DNA from: JBFGWM01 sp041588495
Lineage (GTDB): Bacteria > Pseudomonadota > Gammaproteobacteria > Pseudomonadales > JBFGWM01
DNA length: 14,481 nt
Assembly (NCBI GenBank): GCA_041588495.1
Contig: JBFGWM010000046.1
Location: 1-14,481, forward strand
Reading direction: 5' to 3'
Shown: one piece after another, positions 1 to 7,584 of the stretch
Position numbering within the stretch: the first letter of the stretch is position 1
How the letters are laid out: the number at the start of each line of letters is the position of its first letter
Notes under the pieces: generated by a model
Databases searched by the model: none
What the model was told of the DNA's origin: nothing
The model's input: only the letters and a program-made list of their open reading frames with translations
Program-made: the position numbers and the translations under genes

Positions 1-491
1 CCCAGCAGGGTCTTGACGTGCTTGCGGTCGAGCCTCACACCATAAATCCAGTTGTCCGCATCCCGGAACTGTACGGGCAGCGTTGCGGTTTCAGAGAAAC
101 TTCGCTGGTAGAGAATCCGGATGGGGGAAGTGAACACGGGTGACGGGTCCGAGGCGTGATAGACACAGATGCTGACCTCGCCCGCGATGCCGAGATCCGC
201 GTTGGTGACGAAACTGATTCCGTGCTTGCTGATGTCATAAACCACGCAGTCGGCCACCCGGGTGAGCGCCTCGTGCATGATAAGCGTGACCTCCAGTGGC
301 TCGCGATGATCTTCCGTGTCGGGAATCCTGATCAGGAGGCGTGTCGGCAGTCGCATCCGGCGGCTGGACCGTCGCGGGTCCTGTGCCTCGGGCATGGCCT
401 CGCGTGGCTTGGTCGAGGGTCCGACCGGAGCGCGCAGTTCCGCGTGGTCGGAAATTTGCCGTATCAGGCTCGCGTTGAGTCGGTGGGTCAT
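1..491 (-). CDS. PilZ-domain protein, 5' portion (runs off left edge)
   Basis: This reading frame is open from an ATG at 491 to the window edge, giving 163 complete residues; the C-terminus lies outside. An in-frame stop at 510-512 makes 491 the most upstream possible ATG. Residues 1-39 are a polar N-terminal tail. Residues 40-45 hold overlapping RxxxR motifs (RRSSRR), and residues 86-91 read DISKHG, matching the PilZ DxSxxG signature. A later strand, WIYGVRL (148-154), fits the closing beta strand of the barrel. In the PilZ family these two motifs bind cyclic di-GMP. The spacing of about 40 residues between them is longer than in compact PilZ domains. There is no signal peptide or membrane segment, so it should be cytosolic. 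The Shine-Dalgarno is weak. Partner and output are unknown. It is not an obvious close paralogue of the two tandem PilZ-like genes at 10650-12295. Confidence 0.8.
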   Translation of the reverse strand, partial: MTHRLNASLIRQISDHAELRAPVGPSTKPREAMPEAQDPRRSSRRMRLPTRLLIRIPDTEDHREPLEVTLIMHEALTRVADCVVYDISKHGISFVTNADLGIAGEVSICVYHASDPSPVFTSPIRILYQRSFSETATLPVQFRDADNWIYGVRLDRKHVKTLL

Positions 492-582
492 GATGGTGTT
501 TCTGCCAGCTCAAGTTAAACGATTGATGCGGGCTCCGATCGGGCCCGTTGATTGAAACTATCTCAGATCTGCGGAGCGCGAC

Positions 583-596
583 CCATTGTCCAATGG
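583..596. promoter_or_regulatory. Palindrome CCATTG-TC-CAATGG, possible operator
   Basis: A perfect 6-bp inverted repeat with a 2-bp spacer lies in the 181-bp gap between the MBL hydrolase stop and the PilZ start, about 90 bp upstream of the PilZ ATG. No convincing -35/-10 pair was found around it. The same gap holds an imperfect palindrome at 529-547 (arms CGGGC/GCCCG around CCGATCGG) and short perfect palindromes at 636-645 and 647-656. A role in controlling the PilZ gene is inferred from position only. Confidence 0.3.
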
Positions 597-672
597 TACA
601 GCCCGCTGAACAATCGGTCTGGGTTCTGCCTGGCGACACCGGTGTAGGGCCGGCCCATCCGGGCGCCTGTTT

Positions 673-1572
673 TTACTCTGGTTCCAGGCTGGCGTGGATG
701 GTGGCGATCCATTGCGATTCCTTGATAAAACCGCGCTCCCACTGTTTCCAGGCCTGGGGCAATCCGTCCCGCTGGATCTGCGCGAGGTTCTGGCCAGCAG
801 CCAACCGTTGGCGGACATGCCCGATCGTGCCAGTGAGCATGCGGTGATAGGCCTCGAGGTCACTGCGGCTGGACAGGGGGCCATGGCCGGGGATGATCTG
901 TGCGTCATCAGGCAGTCGTTCCAGGACCCTGCCGATGTTCTCGGCCAGGCCCAGTGCATTGCCGCCGTTGGCGACGTCGACGAAGGGGAACTGCCCGGCG
1001 AAGAAGTGGTCCCCCATGTGCACGACGTTGGAACCCTCGAAGAAGATGATGCCGTCGCCGTCGGTGTGCCCGGATGGGAAATGCACGGCGCGTATCGCCT
1101 CACCGTTGAAATGGATGGTCAGCGACTGGTCGAAGGTCACCACCGGCCATGCGTGTGGCGGCAATGGCTCCACCGTGCGGCCGAAAACCTGCTGGGGCGT
1201 GCGTAACCGGTTGCGCACGTTCTCGTGGGCGACCACCAGCGCCTGGGGTGCGAAAACCGTGTTACCGCTGGTGTGATCCTGGTGCCAGTGGGTGTTCAGG
1301 ATGAAGCGCAGCGGGCCCGGATCGATGGCGGCCAGGGCAGCCCGTACCTTGGAAGCCATGCCCGCGAACTGGTCGTCGACGATGAGGATGCCGTCAGGTC
1401 CGGCCGAGACCGCGATGTTGCCGCCGGCAAAGCCGCCGCTTCCCTCGAGCATCCACACGTGGTCCGCGACCCGGGTGGTCTTGAGGCCGACTGCGCTGAA
1501 GTCACGTTCCGCGTGCGCCGGGACGGCAAGCAGGAGGCAGAGGATGGCGGAAATTCGGGTGGCTCGGCTCAT
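673..1572 (-). CDS. Exported metallo-beta-lactamase-fold hydrolase
   Basis: A 299-residue protein from the ATG at 1572. This start gives a clean Sec signal peptide (MSRATR, hydrophobic core ISAILCLLLAV, cleavage near AHA-ER, about residue 21) and has GGAG 8 nt upstream. A GTG at 1614 also has a good ribosome site (GAGGA, 5 nt) but would add an acidic 14-residue stretch before the signal. Metal ligands of the MBL fold are all visible: HWHQDH (H95, H97, D99, H100), H169 in SGHTDGD, D188 in MGDHFF, and H230 in PGHGP. The bridging aspartate D188 is typical of MBL esterases and other hydrolases and is replaced in true class B beta-lactamases, so an antibiotic-hydrolysing role is not supported. The protein should work in the periplasm with two metal ions, on an unknown substrate. 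It starts 50 nt after the RND pump gene, so it is probably the last gene of the efflux operon. Confidence 0.85.
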   Translation of the reverse strand: MSRATRISAILCLLLAVPAHAERDFSAVGLKTTRVADHVWMLEGSGGFAGGNIAVSAGPDGILIVDDQFAGMASKVRAALAAIDPGPLRFILNTHWHQDHTSGNTVFAPQALVVAHENVRNRLRTPQQVFGRTVEPLPPHAWPVVTFDQSLTIHFNGEAIRAVHFPSGHTDGDGIIFFEGSNVVHMGDHFFAGQFPFVDVANGGNALGLAENIGRVLERLPDDAQIIPGHGPLSSRSDLEAYHRMLTGTIGHVRQRLAAGQNLAQIQRDGLPQAWKQWERGFIKESQWIATIHASLEPE

Positions 1573-1622
1573 GAGAAGTTCTCCGTTACTTGAGAGGGCA
1601 GCGATGGAATCCACCGCGTTCC

Positions 1623-4600
1623 TCAGGACGATTCAGGGCTGGCGGACGGCTTTGCACGGGCGGGCGACTCCGGGGTACGCCGGAACAGGCGGTAGATGTC
1701 CTCGAGGATGAGATAGTTGACCGGCACCAGCACCAGGGTGATCAGGGTTGCGAAGAGCACGCCAAAACCGAGTGACACGCCCATGGGAATCAGGAACTGG
1801 GCCTGGGTGCTCTTCTCGAAGATCAGCGGCATCAGGCCGGCAAAGGTGGTCAGCGAGGTCAGCATGACGGCGCGAAAGCGGGCGACCCCGGCCACCGATA
1901 CGGCGTCCGTGACCGGCATCCCTTCCGCGCGTCGCTGGTTGACGTAATCGACCAATACCAGGGAGTCGTTCACCACCACGCCGGTGAGCGCGAGCATGCC
2001 CATGAAGCTGAGAATGCTGAGGTCCATGCCGAGCAGCACGTGACCGAGAGTCGCGCCGATCAGTCCGAATGGAATGACGGACATCACCATCAAGGGCTGC
2101 CCGTAGGAGCGGAACGGGATCGCCAGCAGGGCGTAGATCACGAACATCACGAACAGCGAACCGTAATACAGGCTGGTGAAGGATTCGCGCTGCTCCTCCG
2201 CCTCTCCCGCGAGCTCCGCGCGCATGCCGGGGTAGCGCTCCAGGAGCTGCCCGATGAAATTGCGCAGGTCGCTCTTGATGCCCTCGATGTCCGCGGTTTC
2301 CTTGTTGACGTCCGCGCTGACGCTGACCACGCGTTCGCGACTGACCCGGCGGATGGTCGAGTAGCTGCGTCCCCACTGGATCTCGGCGACCTCGGTGAAG
2401 GGTACGAAGCTGCCCTGCGGCGTGCGGATCCGCATCGACTCCAGGGTCGCGATGGAGCGGCGTTCCGCTTCCGGATAGCGGATCATGACCCGCACGTCGT
2501 CACGCCCGCGCTGGATCCGCTGGGCCTCCGCCCCGAAAAAGGCGTTGCGCACCTGGCGCGCGAGCTGGCGCACATCGATGCCCAGCAATTCGGCCTGCGG
2601 CAGCAGGCGCAGTTCGATCTCCTCCTTGCCGTCCGAGGTGGTGTCCGAGACGTCGAAAACGCCGGGATACTCGCCGAGGCGTGCGCGGACCTCGGCCGCG
2701 GCGGCATCCAGCGCATCGGGATCACTGCCGGTGAGTTCGACTTCCAGCGGGTTGCCGCCGCGACCGATCTCGGCCCGGTAACTCACCTCGCGGGCCCCGG
2801 GCACCTGGCCGATCCGCTCCCGCCACGCGCGCACCAGTTCCGAACTGGTGACCTGCAGGGTGCGCAGTTCGGGGGAGACGATCTCGAACATGACCCGTCC
2901 GATGTGTGCGCCGCTGGAGCCAAGGCCGCCACTGCTGCCCGTGGTGGAGAGGATGTTGCGGATCACGCTTTCCCCGGTGGCCGGATCGACGTACTCGTCC
3001 ATCAGTTCCTGCGCGGCCCGGGTCATGCGCACGATATGGCTGTCCGTGATCTCGAACGGCGTCCCCGGCGCCATCTGCAGGGTGGCGCGGGCCGTTTCGC
3101 TTTCGACACGGGGAAAGAAGACGAAGCGGACGTGACCGCTGGCGATCACCGCGTACACGAGGATCAGCACCGCGGCGAACACCGCCCACGTCATGTAGCG
3201 GTGGCGCAGCGCCGTGCGCAGAAGCGGACCGTAGGCATTGAAGATCAGGCGTTCGAAACCGTCGGCGAAGCGATGCTGCAGGCGCGCCGGCAGGCTGTAA
3301 TCCTCGGGACGCTCGCCGCGCACCCGCAGGTGCTTCATGTGCGCCGGCAGGATCAGTTTCGATTCCACCAGCGAGAACAGCAGTACCGGGATCACGATCA
3401 TCGGAATCTGCGCGAAGATTTGTCCGCGCACCCCGCCTATGAACAACAACGGGAGAAAGGCCACCGCGGTGGTCAGGATGCCGAAGGTCACCGGTACGGC
3501 AACCTCGTGGGTGCCCTCGATGGCGGCCCGGGTGGGGTCGCCATAGCGCTTGAGGTGGCTGTAGATGTTCTCACCGGTGACGATGGCGTCGTCAACCACG
3601 ATTCCCAGCACGAGTATGAACGCGAACAGGCTGACGATGTTGATGGTCACACCGAGTTCGGGCATCAGCGCCAGTGCGCCCATGAAACTGACCGGGATGC
3701 CCACGCAGACCCACAGGGCCACCGAGAAACGCAGGAACAGGGTGAGCAGGATGAAGATCAGCAGGCCACCCTGGATCGCGCTGTTGGTCAGGGTGGCCAG
3801 GCGTGCTTTCACGATCCGCGAGCGGTCCCGCCAGGTGGTCATCTCGATGCCGGGCGGGAGGCTGGCGGCGGCCTGTTCCACGTAGGCGCGGGTCGCGTCG
3901 GCAATGGCGATGGCGCTCTGGTCGCCGGTGCTGTAGACCTCGACCAGTACCGTGGGGCGCCCGTTGAACAGCTGGCGCAGGGGATCCTCGCTGAAGCCGT
4001 CGTGCACCTCAGCGATGTCGGCAAGCGTGAGCCGGGTGCCGTCGGTGCGGCTGCGTACCACGATGTTTTCGAAATCGGCCTGCCGGTAGGCCTGGCCACG
4101 GGTACGCAGGAGAATGTCGCCGCCGGTGGAACGAATCTGCCCGGCCGAGAGGTCGAGGGAGGAGCGTGACACGGCTCCGGCCACTTCCTCCAGGGTCAGG
4201 TTGTAGGCTTCCAGCGTCGTTGCCGGAATCTCGATGGCGACCTCGTAGTCGCGCACGCCCTCCAGCTCGACCTGGCTGATGCCGGGCTGCGCCGCAAGTT
4301 CGTCGCGCACCCGCTCCCCCAGCCGGCGCAGGTCGCGTTCGCTGAGGTCTCCGGAGATCGCCACCGAGATGACTTCACGGCGGTGCAGGGCGACGCTGTA
4401 GATCGGACGTTCCACCTCGGCGGGAAAGGTGCTGATGGCATCGATCCGGTTCTTGAGATCGTCCAGCAGGGTGCGCGGGTCGTAGCCCCCGGCGACCTCC
4501 ACGGACACCGTGCCGCCACCCTCCCCGGCGTTGGCGGTGATCTCGCGGATGCCCTCGAGGTCGTGGATGGCCTCCTCCACCCGCAGCATCACGCCCTCTT

Positions 4601-4775
4601 CCACTTCCTCTGGCGTGGCGCCACGGTAGCTGAAGCTGACATTGACGAGATCGAGTTCGAAGGCCGGAAACACCTCGAGGGGGATTCGCTGGCTTACCGC
4701 GTGCAGGCCGAGTCCGACGATGAGCAGCATCAGCAGGTTGGCCGCCACGCCGTTGCGTGCGAACCAGGCAATCAT
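1623..4775 (-). CDS. RND-family efflux pump, inner-membrane permease
   Basis: A full-length 1050-residue RND permease of the AcrB-like class, which uses the proton gradient to push substrates into a periplasmic exit duct. The architecture shows an N-terminal membrane helix (about 10-28), a large periplasmic loop (30-330), helices 2-6 (335-475), a helix near 530-546, a second periplasmic loop (550-870), then helices 8-12 (872-1030). Helix 4 carries GIVVDD with D395 and D396, the paired proton-relay aspartates. The helix-10 site that is GLSAKN in AcrB reads GVVVND (N936, D937), so the relay lysine is absent. Its ATG overlaps the adaptor stop by 4 nt (ATGA), implying translational coupling. The sequence does not resolve substrate; heavy-metal CusA-type pumps have different helix motifs, so drug, lipid or small-organic export is more likely. 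Confidence 0.95.
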   Translation of the reverse strand: MIAWFARNGVAANLLMLLIVGLGLHAVSQRIPLEVFPAFELDLVNVSFSYRGATPEEVEEGVMLRVEEAIHDLEGIREITANAGEGGGTVSVEVAGGYDPRTLLDDLKNRIDAISTFPAEVERPIYSVALHRREVISVAISGDLSERDLRRLGERVRDELAAQPGISQVELEGVRDYEVAIEIPATTLEAYNLTLEEVAGAVSRSSLDLSAGQIRSTGGDILLRTRGQAYRQADFENIVVRSRTDGTRLTLADIAEVHDGFSEDPLRQLFNGRPTVLVEVYSTGDQSAIAIADATRAYVEQAAASLPPGIEMTTWRDRSRIVKARLATLTNSAIQGGLLIFILLTLFLRFSVALWVCVGIPVSFMGALALMPELGVTINIVSLFAFILVLGIVVDDAIVTGENIYSHLKRYGDPTRAAIEGTHEVAVPVTFGILTTAVAFLPLLFIGGVRGQIFAQIPMIVIPVLLFSLVESKLILPAHMKHLRVRGERPEDYSLPARLQHRFADGFERLIFNAYGPLLRTALRHRYMTWAVFAAVLILVYAVIASGHVRFVFFPRVESETARATLQMAPGTPFEITDSHIVRMTRAAQELMDEYVDPATGESVIRNILSTTGSSGGLGSSGAHIGRVMFEIVSPELRTLQVTSSELVRAWRERIGQVPGAREVSYRAEIGRGGNPLEVELTGSDPDALDAAAAEVRARLGEYPGVFDVSDTTSDGKEEIELRLLPQAELLGIDVRQLARQVRNAFFGAEAQRIQRGRDDVRVMIRYPEAERRSIATLESMRIRTPQGSFVPFTEVAEIQWGRSYSTIRRVSRERVVSVSADVNKETADIEGIKSDLRNFIGQLLERYPGMRAELAGEAEEQRESFTSLYYGSLFVMFVIYALLAIPFRSYGQPLMVMSVIPFGLIGATLGHVLLGMDLSILSFMGMLALTGVVVNDSLVLVDYVNQRRAEGMPVTDAVSVAGVARFRAVMLTSLTTFAGLMPLIFEKSTQAQFLIPMGVSLGFGVLFATLITLVLVPVNYLILEDIYRLFRRTPESPARAKPSASPESS

Positions 4776-5968
4776 GGCGCCGGTGCCTGTTCCCCGCCGG
4801 CCACGCGTACCGGCATGCCGTCAGTCGCGAGTGCAAGGGCACTGGTGACGACCCGGTCGCCGTCGGCAATGCCACCACGCGCGACAACCACCCTGTCGTC
4901 GCGCCAGGCGACATTCAGATCGCGCCGGCGCAGGAGCCCCCCGGGATCGACGACATATACCGTGTCGGATCCACGGATCGCCTTGCGCGGGACCACGAAC
5001 ACGTCGCGCAACAGGTGGCCTTCGATCTCGGCCTCGACAAACTGGCCGACCTTGAGGGGTGGTTGCCCGTCCGCGCGCCGGCGGTAGGGGTCCTTCACCT
5101 GGGCGATCACGAAAACCTGGCGACTCGCGGAATCGATGGTGCCCTCGCTGCGCACCACGGTGCCGGTCCATTGGTGGCGCGTGAACCCGATGGTGGCGGC
5201 CAGGCGCGCCAGCGGTCCGTTTGCCACCGGGTCGCCGTTGTCGCGGTAGGCCTCCGGAATATCGATGTGGGCAATCTGGCGGTTGCTGAGCGGCAGGCGG
5301 ACCTCCACGAAATCCACCGCAAAAATTTTCGCCAGCACGCCGCCGGGGGTCACGTACTGGCCGATGTCGGCATTTTTTTCGAGCACCCGCCCCGCGTAGG
5401 GGGCGCGGATCGCGGTGCGTTCCAGGTCGAGCCGCGCCCGGGCCAGTCGTGCCTCCGCCGCCGCCACCGCGGCCCTTGCCCCGGCGAGCTGCGGTTGGCG
5501 CAGGGCCAGGGCGCTGGGCTGCTCCGTCGATTCCAGGCGTTCCCAGTCGCGCCGTGCCTGTTCCGCCCGGGCCTGCTCCTCGGCCAGACGCAGGCGGGCC
5601 TCGGTCAGTTCCGCCTCGGCGATGGTCACGGCGTTCTGGTAATCGCGTGGATCGATGCGGACCAGCAGGTCGTCGCTGTTGAAGAATCCACCTTCACGGA
5701 ATCCGGCGCCAACCTCGACGATGACGCCGGCGACCTGGGGCACCAGGCTGCCCTGGGTGCGCGGTTCGACCACCCCGCGGGAGGAGAGCACGATCCGGTA
5801 GTCCTGGCGTGCAAGCGGCATCACCTCGACCAGCGGGGCCGGTGCCGGCGCCTGCCTGCGTTCCGGCAGTTCGCGTCCGGCGATCATGCTCCGCGCTGAT
5901 ACCAGCGCAATGACGATGACGAGAACCGGTGCGACGGCGCGCAGGAGTTTTTTCGTATTCACCTTCAC
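4772..5968 (-). CDS. RND efflux periplasmic adaptor (membrane fusion protein, HlyD/AcrA type)
   Basis: A 398-residue adaptor that joins the RND pump to the outer-membrane duct. Residues 8-25 form one N-terminal membrane anchor or uncleaved signal (AVAPVLVIVIALV). There is no lipobox cysteine, so it is not lipidated like AcrA. Next come the first half of the lipoyl domain (about 70-107, VPQVAGVIVEVGAGF), an Ala/Glu/Arg-rich coiled-coil hairpin (about 110-183), the returning lipoyl half (IRAPYAGRV, 187-195), a beta-barrel region (about 215-320) and a C-terminal membrane-proximal domain ending near 390. The start is a GTG at 5968 that overlaps the outer-membrane-factor stop (GTGA); a second in-frame GTG at 5962 is possible but less well placed. 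It lies between the outer-membrane factor and the pump, with 4-nt overlaps on both sides. Confidence 0.93.
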   Translation of the reverse strand: MKVNTKKLLRAVAPVLVIVIALVSARSMIAGRELPERRQAPAPAPLVEVMPLARQDYRIVLSSRGVVEPRTQGSLVPQVAGVIVEVGAGFREGGFFNSDDLLVRIDPRDYQNAVTIAEAELTEARLRLAEEQARAEQARRDWERLESTEQPSALALRQPQLAGARAAVAAAEARLARARLDLERTAIRAPYAGRVLEKNADIGQYVTPGGVLAKIFAVDFVEVRLPLSNRQIAHIDIPEAYRDNGDPVANGPLARLAATIGFTRHQWTGTVVRSEGTIDSASRQVFVIAQVKDPYRRRADGQPPLKVGQFVEAEIEGHLLRDVFVVPRKAIRGSDTVYVVDPGGLLRRRDLNVAWRDDRVVVARGGIADGDRVVTSALALATDGMPVRVAGGEQAPAP

Positions 5969-7380
5969 CGGGTTTCCACCGTGGTTGCCGCCATTTCGCG
6001 CGCGGATTCCCCGGGGTCACCGCCCAGGGCCAGGTACAGGTCGATGCGGTTCTGCAGGCGCCGGTTGCGCACCTCGATCAACGCGCCACGCGCATCGACC
6101 GCCCGGCGCCGCGCCTCCAGCAGGGTGATGATATCCACCAGGCCCGCAGAATACTGGTCGGCGGCCAGGCGCTCGGCCTCCACCGACTCGCGTTCGGCGA
6201 CCGCGCGGGCGCGGACCTCGTCGTCCAGTGCGCGGTCCGCGTACAGGGCAATCTCGACTTCGCCGAAAGCCTGCAGCGCGGCCGCGGCATAGGCGTGCAC
6301 CGCCTCGTCGGCGACCGCTTTTGCCTGCTCGCGTTCGGCGCGCAGGCGCCCACCTTCGAACAGCGGCTGGGTCAGGCTGGCGGCGACTGACCAGACCAGG
6401 AAGTCGGCGTCCAGCAGGTTCCTGAAATGGATGCTGCTGGTACCGCCGGACGCACTCAAAAGCAGTCCGGGAAGCAGGTTGCGGCCCGAGTCGCGCAGGT
6501 TCTCGTTGCGTGCCGCGAGGCGCAGGCGTGCCGCCTGCAGGTCGGGTCGCCTTTCGACCAGGGTGGCGGGAATTCCCGCTGCTGGCAGGCGGGCCGGTTC
6601 GGGTAGTACATCGGCGGTCTCCAGGGCGGCCCCGGGGTAACGGCCGAGCAGGATCTCCAGCGCGCGCAGCGCGGCGTCGGCGGCCCGCTCGGCGGCCTCC
6701 ACCTGGCTTTCCGCGCTGGCCACGCTGGCGCGTACCAGGCGCAGGTCGAGGACCGGGTTGAGGCCGCTGATCACGCGCTCCTCGATCACCTCCTCGTTAT
6801 CCCGGAAATTACGCGCGGTCTCCCGGGCCAGGGCGAGTTGCCGCCCCCTGGTCACCGCGTCGTACCAGGCGCGTGCGACGTTTGCGGCCAGCGAGATCCG
6901 CGCCGCGGCGTGGTCCTCGGCGCTGGCCGCGGCGTCCAGGCCGGCGGCACGGGCACGTGCGGAGATGCGGCCCCACAGGTCGGCTTCCCAGCTGACGCCC
7001 AGGTCCAGTGAACGGGTGTCAGAAATCGCGCTGGAAATGGAAAACCCGCTTGCACCACTGCGCTTGCTGCGCGAGCCGGCAAGTTCCAGGTTGGCCTGTG
7101 GCCAGCGCGCCGCGCCGCTGATCTGCGCCTGCGCGCGGGCCGCGTGGACCCGGGCGGCACTCGCGGCCAGCTCCGGGTTGGCCACGAGTGCCTCGTCGAC
7201 CAGAGTGGCAAGGCGCGGGTCGCCCAGTGACGTGACCCATCCACCCGTCACCGTTTCGGCGTCGACCGCGACCGACCAGCGGTCAGGAAGCGTGGCCATG
7301 GTTGTCCCGGGTTCCACTCGCATCGGGGAGCGGCACGCGGCGAGCAATAGGCACAAAATCACCGTCGCCGCCGGTTTCAC
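5965..7380 (-). CDS. RND efflux outer-membrane factor lipoprotein (NodT/OprM type)
   Basis: A 471-residue TolC-like channel protein from the GTG at 7380. That start gives a short lipoprotein signal, MKPAATVILCLLLAAC, with the lipobox LAAC and acylated Cys16. Family hallmarks include WEADLWGR in the first repeat, LLGRYPG, the segment LVERRPDLQAARLRL, and TQPLFEGGRLRAER near the start of the second helical repeat. The sequence is a duplicated helical-barrel unit of the OMF family. The frame stays open 75 codons upstream to 7605, inside the divergent gene, but that leader is Arg/His-rich and unlike an export signal. No strong Shine-Dalgarno precedes GTG 7380; alternatives are ATG 7536 or a TTG at 7449 with AGGG 8 nt upstream. 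It is the first gene of the operon, and its stop overlaps the adaptor start. No regulator gene lies beside it in the window. Confidence 0.9.
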   Translation of the reverse strand: MKPAATVILCLLLAACRSPMRVEPGTTMATLPDRWSVAVDAETVTGGWVTSLGDPRLATLVDEALVANPELAASAARVHAARAQAQISGAARWPQANLELAGSRSKRSGASGFSISSAISDTRSLDLGVSWEADLWGRISARARAAGLDAAASAEDHAAARISLAANVARAWYDAVTRGRQLALARETARNFRDNEEVIEERVISGLNPVLDLRLVRASVASAESQVEAAERAADAALRALEILLGRYPGAALETADVLPEPARLPAAGIPATLVERRPDLQAARLRLAARNENLRDSGRNLLPGLLLSASGGTSSIHFRNLLDADFLVWSVAASLTQPLFEGGRLRAEREQAKAVADEAVHAYAAAALQAFGEVEIALYADRALDDEVRARAVAERESVEAERLAADQYSAGLVDIITLLEARRRAVDARGALIEVRNRRLQNRIDLYLALGGDPGESAREMAATTVETR

Positions 7381-7584
7381 CCGCGGTAATGGGATGGGGC
7401 CGTGACCGCCGCGGCGGAGTCGGGGCAGGAATCTCAAGCTGCTTACCAAGTGCTGAACCCTGTTTGATTCTGAGTGCTGGTCACGGTTCCGTCGAGCCGG
7501 TTCGCGCAACTCATCGCTAGTGTGTAGACTTTCCATCATGTTAAACGTTCGTTCTTTATTTGCCATGGAGGTCCGGGCAGGTAC
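7381..7584. promoter_or_regulatory. Divergent promoter region: efflux operon / DUF481 gene
   Basis: This 204-bp spacer must carry the promoters of both divergent units. I found no -35/-10 pair on either strand that I would defend. It holds a perfect 12-bp palindrome CCGCCGCGGCGG at 7406-7417, 26 bp before the outer-membrane-factor start, and an AT-rich tract at 7537-7561 that is the likeliest place for polymerase binding. Confidence 0.4.

Noticed and set aside
235..639. A 134-codon minus-strand frame over the left PilZ gene
   Set aside because: It overlaps the PilZ frame in a different phase, lacks any domain and has the Arg/Thr/Pro-rich look of a shadow frame.
673..1572. Calling the MBL-fold protein a metallo-beta-lactamase resistance gene
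   Set aside because: The bridging aspartate (D188 in MGDHFF) is present, whereas class B beta-lactamases replace it. Fold membership alone does not support antibiotic hydrolysis.
2040..4169. A 709-codon plus-strand open frame opposite the RND pump gene
   Set aside because: It is the antisense shadow of a full-length, motif-complete RND permease; its composition is His/Asp/Arg/Gly-rich with no recognisable domain. Long antisense frames are common in GC-rich genes.
7400..7486. Inverted repeat CCGTGACC (7400-7407) / GGTCACGG (7479-7486) in the efflux/DUF481 spacer
   Set aside because: The arms are 71 bp apart, and an 8-bp match of this kind is expected fairly often by chance in 200 bp of GC-rich DNA. 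There is no other sign of a looping operator.
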